Source: a filamentous cyanobacterium CCT1 (GTDB lineage: Bacteria > Cyanobacteriota > Cyanobacteriia > Phormidesmidales > Phormidesmidaceae). Taken from it: a stretch of DNA of 55,931 nucleotides. Both the position numbers and the translations under genes were made by a program. The stretch is taken from contig PYER01000007.1 of NCBI GenBank assembly GCA_003017855.1, positions 1-55,931 of the forward strand. Reading direction: 5' to 3'. Below the pieces are notes generated by a model, which worked only from the letters and a program-made list of their open reading frames with translations, had not been told where the DNA came from and made no database searches. Position 1 is the first letter of the stretch; every line of letters begins with the position of its first letter. Below, piece by piece: positions 26,898 through 34,382 of the stretch.

Positions 26898-27551
26898 CTA
26901 ATAAGCCGATCGCATGTCGCCCCGTTCGGCGCGGGCGCTTTCTTTGGCTTTGGCGGCGCTCTTCTTGAGTGCTTCTAGACGTTTGATGTAGCGGTCGCGC
27001 TGGCGCTTCTTGGGGGTTTGCTCAATCAGGGTTTTGAGAGCGCTGCCCAGGCTCTTGTAAGCATTGGGCAGGGTGTAGCCAAAGCGAGTGGCAATGGCGA
27101 TCGCACGCTCGTCGGCGCTGATGCTCTCCTGCAGCGTTTTTTGGTTGTTGTTGCGCTTGTAGAGCCGCCAGCTAGAGAAGCCGCACAGGCTCAGGGCCAG
27201 CATGAGCAGCAGCCCGTCTTGCACCCACAGTTCGCCCACGGCACCGCCGAGGCCAATGGCCAGCGCCGCCATCTCCCAGCCATCGCGAGGAATGGTGTCG
27301 TTTTGGATGCGGCCCACCTCGTGCCAAAACAGCAGGTTGCGTTGATCGAGGGCCAGCTGCTCCCATTTGATCAGATCGACCTGAATTTCGACCTGGTCTT
27401 TGCCCAGTTCTTCACAGGTGATCAGCGGCGGGGTGACATCAATGGCTGACTCCACCGTCACCCAGCTTTGCAGCTCGGGGGGCAGTAGGCTTCTCAGACG
27501 GCGAAGCTCACCCATATCGGCGCGGGCAGTGGCGGTGGCGTACGAGGTCAT
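26898..27551 (-). CDS. DUF3318-type cyanobacterial membrane protein
   Basis: A 217-residue protein of the kind annotated DUF3318 in cyanobacteria. The N-terminal half contains ELRRLRSLLPPELQSWV and DQRNLLFWHEVGRIQND, the latter resembling a degenerate HExxH-like segment (FWHEVGRI). Two hydrophobic stretches follow (about 95-135). The C-terminal part is helical and strongly basic (KKRQRDRYIKRLEALKKSAAKAKESARAERG). Function is unknown. It is convergent with the CIA30 gene and 75 bases upstream of dusB on the same strand, with no sign of a shared role. Confidence 0.65.
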   Translation of the reverse strand: MTSYATATARADMGELRRLRSLLPPELQSWVTVESAIDVTPPLITCEELGKDQVEIQVDLIKWEQLALDQRNLLFWHEVGRIQNDTIPRDGWEMAALAIGLGGAVGELWVQDGLLLMLALSLCGFSSWRLYKRNNNQKTLQESISADERAIAIATRFGYTLPNAYKSLGSALKTLIEQTPKKRQRDRYIKRLEALKKSAAKAKESARAERGDMRSAY

Positions 27552-27626
27552 GGAGATTACGGGGAGGAAACTGCAAATTAAATTTATTAATAGATCCTAC
27601 CTTAAAGCCCATTAGTCAAGGGGCGG

Positions 27627-28703
27627 TTATCCGACGGGTAGAACTTCATGACGGTTAACCGGCCAGGACGGAGGACGTTCGATCGCTGCGATCGCATTAT
27701 CTAGCTCAGCGATCGCGCCATCGAGCAGGGCGTATCCGGCTTCAACCGTATCGATCTGGCAGAGCCGCTGACGCAGGGGAGCAGCTCCCTCAAAGCCTTT
27801 GACATACCAGGCCATGTGCTTGCGGGCCTGGTAGATACCCTTTTGCCCCTTGTACTGCCACAGCAGGCCGAGGTGCTCGCGGGCGCAGCGCAGCTTATCG
27901 ATGGGTGTGGGCGCTGGCGGCACGGTGCCAGTTTTGAGAAACGTATCAATTTCACCGACCAGAAAGGGATAGCCCAGGGTGCCCCGTGAGCACATGACGC
28001 CGTCGGCCCCGGTCTGCTCCAAACAGCGCACCGCCGACTCTACTGAGACAATGTCGCCATTGGCGATGACCGGAATGCTCAGCGCTGCCTTGACCTGGGC
28101 GATCCACTTCCACCGGGCGGGGCCGTGGTAGCCCTGGTGGCGGGTGCGGCCGTGGAGAGTGAGCATTTGCGCCCCGGCGGCCTCCATGCGGCGGGCAAAG
28201 TCAATGGCATTAATGGAGTCGTCATCCCAGCCAATGCGGGTTTTGACGGTAACAGGCACCGGCACCGCCGCCGCAACGGTGCGCACGATCGCCTCGGCCA
28301 CATCGGGCTGGCGCAGCAGCGACGAGCCGCCCCCTTTTTTTGTGATCTTATTCACCGGGCAGCCCATGTTGATGTCGATGGTTTTCGCCCCTTCGGCGAC
28401 GGCTTTAGCGGCGGCGGCGGCCATAAAGTCAGGCCGACAGTCAAACAGCTGAATGCTGATCGGCTGCTCGCTGGCGTCAATATCCATGATTTTTTCGAGC
28501 TGTTGGGCGTGACAGAGGCCCGTGGCCTGCACCATTTCGGTGTAGAGCATGGAGTCGGGGGCGTAGCGGCGCACCAGCTGGCGAAAGGCGCGATCGGTGA
28601 CGCCGGAGAGGGGCGACTGCAACACCCGGCTATGCAAGGTTACAGCGCCGATCGCTAGAGGCGATCGCAGCCGCTGCTGCAGGGTGGGAGACAGGCTGAC
28701 CAT
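27627..28703 (-). CDS. dusB: tRNA-dihydrouridine synthase
   Basis: A 358-residue FMN-dependent enzyme that reduces specific uridines in tRNA to dihydrouridine. It is a TIM barrel with LQSPLSGVTDRAFRQL at the start and the catalytic cysteine in INMGCPVNKITKKGGGSSLL (Cys115). FMN and RNA contacts lie in VKTRIGWDD, LHGRTRHQGY, VIANGDI and TGADGVMCSRGTLGYP. The length and the NMGCP motif fit the DusB group. It is flanked by unrelated genes and has 176 bases of upstream sequence containing a short 15-bp tandem repeat. Confidence 0.93.
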   Translation of the reverse strand: MVSLSPTLQQRLRSPLAIGAVTLHSRVLQSPLSGVTDRAFRQLVRRYAPDSMLYTEMVQATGLCHAQQLEKIMDIDASEQPISIQLFDCRPDFMAAAAAKAVAEGAKTIDINMGCPVNKITKKGGGSSLLRQPDVAEAIVRTVAAAVPVPVTVKTRIGWDDDSINAIDFARRMEAAGAQMLTLHGRTRHQGYHGPARWKWIAQVKAALSIPVIANGDIVSVESAVRCLEQTGADGVMCSRGTLGYPFLVGEIDTFLKTGTVPPAPTPIDKLRCAREHLGLLWQYKGQKGIYQARKHMAWYVKGFEGAAPLRQRLCQIDTVEAGYALLDGAIAELDNAIAAIERPPSWPVNRHEVLPVG

Positions 28704-28812
28704 GGTTTAAATCAGGCGTTGATGAACCGAGGGGGGGTAACGGAAAGGTCAATCGGTCGCTTTAGCTGGCAGGTTTTAGCTAATAGGCTGTGACCCGTGC
28801 CAATTACTTTAG

Positions 28813-28857
28813 GCTTTGGGGCTCTAGTCTTTGAGGCTCTGGCCTTTGGGGCCTCGG
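28813..28857. repeat. Three tandem 15-bp repeats
   Basis: Units GCTTTGGGGCTCTAG, TCTTTGAGGCTCTGG and CCTTTGGGGCCTCGG follow each other without gaps between dusB and the diguanylate cyclase gene. Each pair differs at four to six positions. It may be a simple-sequence expansion with no role. Confidence 0.55.
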
Positions 28858-28879
28858 CTAACTCAACTGATGCAATCCC

Positions 28880-30886
28880 CTAAGCCGATTGTATCCTCTC
28901 AGACCAGAGGCAGTAGCTATTGCGACCGCTCTCCTTGGCGGCGTAGAGGGCCTGATCAGCCCGCTGGATCAGGAGTTCGGTCGATAGGGTCGGGACCGGC
29001 GTTAGAACGGCAATCCCAAAACTGACGGTGACCTGCCCGTACAGGGGCGAGGCTGCGTTGGGAATGGCCAGGCGAGTCAAATAGGTTTTGGCTTCTGTGG
29101 CCAGGGCGATCGCCCCAGCCGAATTTGTATTGGGCAAAACCAGAGCAAATTCCTCCCCACCGTAGCGAGCGGCTAAGTCGGCAGGGCGTTTGGTCACCTG
29201 GTCTAGCAGTCGGGCGATCGATCGCAGGCAGTCGTCACCAGCCAGGTGGCCGTAGGTATCGTTGTAGCCTTTGAAGTGGTCAACGTCGGCCAAAACCAGG
29301 GCTAGGCTGCCCTGTTCGCGCTGCAGCCGCTGCCACTCCTGAGCTAGGTAGCGGTCGAACTCGCGACGGTTGGCAATCTGAGTCAGCCCGTCGAGGTGGG
29401 CCAGCCGCCGGAGTTCATCATTGGCCGCCTGGAGCTGCTGGTACAGGGCCGCCTGCTGTAGCGCCTGACTCAGCTGCATGGCCACCTCTTCTACCAGGCT
29501 CAGGTCGCTGTGCTCCCACTTGCTAGTTTTGTCAATGCTGCTCAGGTGATTGGGGGCGGGGCAGGCCCACAGCACCCCCTGCACCTGGTTATCAATACGA
29601 ATGGCCGTAGCCAGGTAGGTGTTTTCGCCCTGAACCACGAGCTGAGCCGCGTTGGAGCGCATCTGTAGTGGGTTGACCCGATAGGGCAGCACAATCAGGT
29701 CGTTGTCGAGCATGAGCTGCTGCCGCAGCGCTTCAGTAATCTCTAGAGGGGTGACAGGCTCACTCAGGGCTGGAGCCTGCACCGTCACCACAAACGGCGT
29801 GGGTAGGCCGGTCAGGTTGTGGCGCAGCAGCGTGATACCGCACTGGCGCAGGTTAAGGGCGGTGCCCAGGTGCTCTACAGTGCAGGTGAGAATGTGCTGC
29901 ACATCCAGGCTGGCGCGGATTTCATCCAGAATGTGGTTGAGCAACATCTCCTGGCGAGCCTGGTGCCGCACCTGCTCAAACAGGCGGCTCTGCTGAATGG
30001 CGATCGCCAGGTGGGCCGATATTTCCTGCAGTAGCTCAACCTCATCGGTCTGCCACCGCCGGGGCTGGTAGCACTGATGCACAATCATTAATCCCCACAG
30101 GTAGCGGTTCTGCCCCGGCAGGGTGTGAATGATAGGTGCCACCAGGTTGGCCCGAATGTCAAAGCTCAGCAGCATGTCGCGGTAGCACTGGCTAACGTTG
30201 CCCAAAGCCTCTACATCGCCGATGTACCCAACTCGCCCTGACCAGTACTTAACCGCGTGCTCTTGGTCAAAGCAGGCATCTTCTACCTGGCGGTGCAGCA
30301 CGCTGAGGCGCTCATCGAGCACGGCTTCGTGGGTTACCAGCCCCCGCCCATCCTGGCCAAACTGGTAAATAATGACGCGATCGGCAAGGATTTGCTGGCG
30401 TACATCCTGCACAGCCGTCTGCAAAATAGTGTTTAGATCGAGGGTGTTGTGCAGCCGCTGCAGGCTGTCTTTCAGCAACGAGGGGCGGATGGGCCTGGCG
30501 GTAGCAACGTCAATCCAGTGACTGACGCGAGCGGCTACATCGGCGGCTATGAAGGGAGACTCTAGATAGTCCACGCCACCTGCAGCAAAGACCTGCTCTC
30601 GGCTAGCAGCGTCTTTAAAGGTGCCAGCAAAGATTAGCGGTATGGCGGCTGTAGCAGGGTTGCCCTTTAGCCTGCGGCCCAAGCGATAGCCGCTGCTATC
30701 GGCCCCAAACACTTGCAAAAGGATTAGATCGGGCCATCGCTCTGGTCGCTGGGGTTGGGGTAAGATGTCGGCCTCGGCGCGCACCTGCACCTGATAGCTG
30801 GCGGCGACCAGCATTTGAACCAGGGCCTCTGTCTGGTGGGGGGGCGCTTCTGTAATGAAAACCGTTGCTGGCTGAAGTAACGTCAT
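28880..30886 (-). CDS. Diguanylate cyclase with degenerate REC, DXCF-type cyanobacteriochrome GAF and second GAF
   Basis: A 668-residue signalling protein predicted to make cyclic di-GMP under light control. Residues 1-128 form a receiver-like domain lacking the phosphoacceptor Asp (PDLILLQVF has Gln58). The first GAF (about 140-305) contains DACF (203-206), matching the DXCF motif of dual-cysteine cyanobacteriochromes. The canonical bilin-attachment position is Cys234 in SQCYRDML, 29 residues later, with Tyr instead of the common His. A second GAF spans about 325-480. The GGDEF domain (about 492-660) has DVDHFKGYNDTYGH, the active site GGEEF (576-580) and an inhibitory RxxD site (567-570). 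The two-cysteine pattern predicts a blue-absorbing form paired with a green- or teal-absorbing form, known from the family; binding of bilin here is inference. Confidence 0.85.
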   Translation of the reverse strand: MTLLQPATVFITEAPPHQTEALVQMLVAASYQVQVRAEADILPQPQRPERWPDLILLQVFGADSSGYRLGRRLKGNPATAAIPLIFAGTFKDAASREQVFAAGGVDYLESPFIAADVAARVSHWIDVATARPIRPSLLKDSLQRLHNTLDLNTILQTAVQDVRQQILADRVIIYQFGQDGRGLVTHEAVLDERLSVLHRQVEDACFDQEHAVKYWSGRVGYIGDVEALGNVSQCYRDMLLSFDIRANLVAPIIHTLPGQNRYLWGLMIVHQCYQPRRWQTDEVELLQEISAHLAIAIQQSRLFEQVRHQARQEMLLNHILDEIRASLDVQHILTCTVEHLGTALNLRQCGITLLRHNLTGLPTPFVVTVQAPALSEPVTPLEITEALRQQLMLDNDLIVLPYRVNPLQMRSNAAQLVVQGENTYLATAIRIDNQVQGVLWACPAPNHLSSIDKTSKWEHSDLSLVEEVAMQLSQALQQAALYQQLQAANDELRRLAHLDGLTQIANRREFDRYLAQEWQRLQREQGSLALVLADVDHFKGYNDTYGHLAGDDCLRSIARLLDQVTKRPADLAARYGGEEFALVLPNTNSAGAIALATEAKTYLTRLAIPNAASPLYGQVTVSFGIAVLTPVPTLSTELLIQRADQALYAAKESGRNSYCLWSERIQSA

Positions 30887-31254
30887 CCCTGAAATCCTCT
30901 ACCAGAGCCTCACCAAACTCTGGCGCGGCTGAATTGAACCCCACCTCGATCTAAGACAGCTGGCCCATCTGCCGTCTTTAAGACAACTAAATGAACAAAT
31001 AAATAACGGGTTACCCCTAGTTGTTGCGTTGACCTTATCCTTCCCTCGAGCGCCATTGGCCTAGCACTGAGCCTCAGGTAAGGCCACGTGTGTAAACCTT
31101 GATTACGCTATCATAGGCGCCGAATATGGCGCTGGCCAATAGGCCGAAAACGTGATGGTGACCTGTTGCCAAAACTGCGGAAGCTAGCCTGTAGCCATCG
31201 CCTGTAGGTTGACAGTTAAAACCTCTAACCGCTGTGGTGATAGCTAGAACCTGG
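30887..31254. other. 368-base gap between two signalling genes
   Basis: No gene, RNA or strong stem-loop was recognised. Both flanking genes are on the minus strand, so the promoter of the diguanylate cyclase gene should lie here. A small GCGCC/GGCGC hairpin with a 6-base loop near 31118-31133 is too weak to call. Confidence 0.4.
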
Positions 31255-32742
31255 TTAAAGTCGCCCTACCAACCAGTAGGTCATCATTTGGCCACGGCCT
31301 TTGACCGCCACGTAGCCGCGCTGCTCAAACTGAAACTGGTCCTTCAGCCGTTCGTATAGCTCTGGAGTGACCTGAATGCGCTGGGCTTCGCCAGTCGCTT
31401 CCATGCGGCTGGCGATGTTGACGGTATCGCCCCAGAGGTCGTAAGCAAACTTGCGCCGCCCAATTACCCCGGCGACAACCGGTCCGGTATTGATGCCCAC
31501 CCGAATTTGAAAGGTTTTGCCATCGGGACGCTGAAACTGCTTGATCGCGTCGCAGATATCGAGGGCAAACTGCGCGATCGCGACCGCGTGATCATCGTTA
31601 GGGACGGGCAAGCCCCCCGCCACCATATAGGCATCGCCAATCGTCTTAATTTTTTCTAAACGGTGAAACTCGGCCAGCTGATCGAACATCGAGAAAACTT
31701 CGTTGAGCATCTTGACCAGCTGGCGCGGCGTCATCTGGCTGGAGGCGGCAGTAAAGTCAACCAGGTCGGCAAACAGCACGCTGACCTGGTCGAGGCTTTC
31801 GGCAATGGTGCGGGCACCCCCCTTGAGGCGCTGGGCAATGCGGTAGGGCAAAATATTGACCAGCAGGCGATCGGCCTGCTGGCGCTGCTGGCGCAGTTCG
31901 GTCTCCATCTGGCGCCGTTCGCTAATGTCGTGGACAATGCCCTCGTAGTGCAGAAAGGTGCCCACTTTATCCCACACCTTCCAGATGTCTTCGCTGACCC
32001 AAAAGGTGGTGCCGTCTTTACGAAATACCTCTGATTCGGCGTCGGTGATTTTGTCAAAGCGGTTGAGGTAGACCACCAGCTCATCGCGGCGCTTGGGCTG
32101 AAGATAGATCTGGCGGCTAATATCGGCGACGGTAGCCACCATCTCCTGGGCCGACTCATAGCCGTAGAGACGCGCCATGGAGGGGTTGACGCTGAGCAAC
32201 TGCCCCTTCGCCGAGGCTTTAAAGATGCCCACCGTGGCGTTTTCAAAAATGCTGCGGTAGTTCATCTCGACCGCAATCAGCGCCTGCTCCATCTGGGTGC
32301 GCTCGTTCACCTCCTGGATGAGCAGAGCGTTTTGCTGGCTGAGCTGGTGCCGCTGCTGAGCCAATCGCAGCTGGTTCTGCACGCGCACCAGCACTTCCTG
32401 CACGGCAAAGGGCTTGGTGATGTAGTCGGTCGCTCCGGCCTGGAAGGCTTTGACCTTGTCGATGGAGTCGACCAGAGAACTCAGCACAATCACCGGGATC
32501 TCGGCGGTGACAGGGTTTTGCTTGAGCTGCTGACAGAGGCTATAGCCGTCCATGTCGGGCAGCAGCAGATCGAGCAGCACCAGGCCGGGCCGAGACGCCA
32601 CAATGGAGGCGATCGCCTGCTGGCCACTTTCGGCCACCTGGATTCGGTACCCTTGCTGGCTCAGCAGCCGCTGCAGCAGGCACGAAGTCTCAGCATCGTC
32701 GTCGACGATGACTAGATCAATGGCAGCGAAGGCATCATCCAC
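31255..32742 (-). CDS. REC-PAS-class III adenylate cyclase
   Basis: A 495-residue cyclase predicted to make cAMP. The receiver domain (about 9-125) is intact: acidic pair Asp14/15, phosphoacceptor Asp58 in LVLLDLLLPDMDGY and Lys110 in YITKPF. A PAS domain follows (about 155-275, ending HDISERRQ) and then a helical linker. The catalytic domain (about 310-490) has metal-binding Asp326 and Asp370 (FADLVDF, IGDAY), the adenine-selecting Lys366 and Asp435 (KTIGD, YDLWGD), and the transition-state residues Asn442 and Arg446 (VNIASRM). These residues favour ATP over GTP. Phosphorylation by a histidine kinase probably controls it; no kinase gene is adjacent. Confidence 0.9.
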   Translation of the reverse strand: MDDAFAAIDLVIVDDDAETSCLLQRLLSQQGYRIQVAESGQQAIASIVASRPGLVLLDLLLPDMDGYSLCQQLKQNPVTAEIPVIVLSSLVDSIDKVKAFQAGATDYITKPFAVQEVLVRVQNQLRLAQQRHQLSQQNALLIQEVNERTQMEQALIAVEMNYRSIFENATVGIFKASAKGQLLSVNPSMARLYGYESAQEMVATVADISRQIYLQPKRRDELVVYLNRFDKITDAESEVFRKDGTTFWVSEDIWKVWDKVGTFLHYEGIVHDISERRQMETELRQQRQQADRLLVNILPYRIAQRLKGGARTIAESLDQVSVLFADLVDFTAASSQMTPRQLVKMLNEVFSMFDQLAEFHRLEKIKTIGDAYMVAGGLPVPNDDHAVAIAQFALDICDAIKQFQRPDGKTFQIRVGINTGPVVAGVIGRRKFAYDLWGDTVNIASRMEATGEAQRIQVTPELYERLKDQFQFEQRGYVAVKGRGQMMTYWLVGRL

Positions 32743-32951
32743 AACGCGGGGGCGGGCAGGCTAGGTCATTGGTCTAAGCATACGGGCATTGAGTCAAAAC
32801 GATGCACCGGATCTATACCCTAGGCTATAGGGTAGCGCCGTTACTTCACCCATAGCCGGGTAATCACCTGAATTGTTAAGCGCTCTGGCCGTGAGCGCCT
32901 GGCAATGACAATGGTAATCGGTGGCTTAGGCCATACCTTAGCGCACTTACC

Positions 32952-34037
32952 TTAACGCACTTTGAGAGAGCCGCCGCGATCGCGGTAGCCGGTCACTAGC
33001 CCCTGCCGAAAGGTAACTTCACCGTCGCTGAAATGAAACACTTCCTCGCAGTTGGTATCGTTGCGGCTGATTGCGACGGGGGTTTGCGCTTCGGCCCGCA
33101 GCACTTCGGCGCGGCTAGAGCCCATTGTCCAGAACGGCGGGGCGGCCTGGTCAGAGGCTGGGGCGGGCAACTGCAGCGACACCTTGAGGTTGTTGTCGGA
33201 GTTTAGGTAGCCAATCACCTGGCCATTTTCAAACAGCACGGAGCTTTTGCCGTAGTAAAAGGTGGTAAACCGCTCAGAGGTGTACTGTTCCTGACGGGTG
33301 GGCGCGCCCTGAATTTGCACCACATCGGCCTGGGTAGACCCCAGTGTCCAGCTGCCCTGGGCGGCTTTGGCCGATACAACGGTTGACTCATTGGCAAGCA
33401 CCCGCAGATTGCCGTCGGCGTTGTCATACTGTTTGACGTAGCCGTTGTGCAGTTCGACAAAGCTGTTGCCGTAGCGCAGGGTTTGCTGGCAGGCGGTGTG
33501 GTACTGCATAGTCTGGGAGGGTGCCCCCTGAATCGCCATCACCAGGTCGCGGTCGGAGCCCAGCGTCCAGTAGGTTTTATCGGTGGGGGTGCGGCGGTCA
33601 CGGGTGCCGACATTACTCTGGGCGTACTTCAAGTTGCGCTCGTACTCGACCACTTTTTGCTGGGCCAGGGCGCCGTTGGGGCTGGCCTTGGGTACCGATC
33701 GCATGTGGGCGATCGCCTGTTGCCAGAGCATAGCGACCTCGGTCCAGTCTTCGCTAAATTCTGCGGTTTGGGTCAGCTCTGCGGCAGCCATGGCCTGCCC
33801 GGCTCCCTGGCGAAAGGGGTCGTTCTGAGCGGCGGCGGCGGCTCGATTGGGCCAGGACCACGATCGCGCCTGGGGAACCAGCAGAAAAGCGCTGGCAGCT
33901 ATGCCTAGCCCCACGGATAGCCCCAGTGCGCCCCAGGTCAGCCGTTCTCGCAGGGTTTGGCCGGGGCGTTTGAGTTGGAATGTGTATAGGGTTTGAGGGT
34001 TTTGCCCGTCTAGCTCAGGGTGGCTATGCTTAGTCAT
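32952..34037 (-). CDS. Membrane-anchored protein with three tandem WTLGS repeats
   Basis: A 361-residue protein of unknown function. A basic cytoplasmic start (TLRERL) precedes one membrane segment (about 34-56), an Ala/Gln-rich helical region, and three modules of about 57 residues (157-213, 230-286, 303-361). The modules open with WTLGSDRD, WTLGSTQA and WTMGSSRA and close with GNLRV, NNLKV and GSLKV. The middle of each reads like RYGNSFVELHNGYV, a BamE/SmpA-like strand pattern (QGAP turn followed by FxNG). ATG 34037 was preferred to the GTG seven codons upstream. It stands alone between the cyclase and recJ. It probably projects from the membrane. Confidence 0.65.
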   Translation of the reverse strand: MTKHSHPELDGQNPQTLYTFQLKRPGQTLRERLTWGALGLSVGLGIAASAFLLVPQARSWSWPNRAAAAAQNDPFRQGAGQAMAAAELTQTAEFSEDWTEVAMLWQQAIAHMRSVPKASPNGALAQQKVVEYERNLKYAQSNVGTRDRRTPTDKTYWTLGSDRDLVMAIQGAPSQTMQYHTACQQTLRYGNSFVELHNGYVKQYDNADGNLRVLANESTVVSAKAAQGSWTLGSTQADVVQIQGAPTRQEQYTSERFTTFYYGKSSVLFENGQVIGYLNSDNNLKVSLQLPAPASDQAAPPFWTMGSSRAEVLRAEAQTPVAISRNDTNCEEVFHFSDGEVTFRQGLVTGYRDRGGSLKVR

Positions 34038-34058
34038 AGTAGTTCGTAAGGAGTCCAC

Positions 34059-34382
34059 AACCCCAGCTGCAGCCTGCTCAACCAGGGGGCTAAAGCAGCA
34101 TTTGCCTGGGGCTTCCGTTAAAGGTGGGCCTGTAAATATCGGGGGCGGTGGGGGCTGTTCAGCCCCAATGTGCCGACCTAGGATAGATAATTAAGTATGA
34201 ATGTATTCAGCCAGATGGACGAAATTTCAGTACTTATAACTCTATCGCAGGACATAGATCTAGAATTTCTAGGCCTTCTTGATTTTACGGAAGCTTATTT
34301 AAACTGCCCTGGTCGGTCCGTCCTGCATCACTCCGATATCACTTTTCCTGACTGAATTCCTTAATCATTCTTAATTAACCCT
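34059..34382. other. 324-base divergent gap upstream of recJ
   Basis: No gene was recognised. A perfect 6-bp stem-loop (GGGGCT at 34151-34156, loop GTTC, AGCCCC at 34161-34166) lies in a G-rich stretch. The 180 bases before recJ are AT-rich and probably hold its promoter. Confidence 0.35.
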
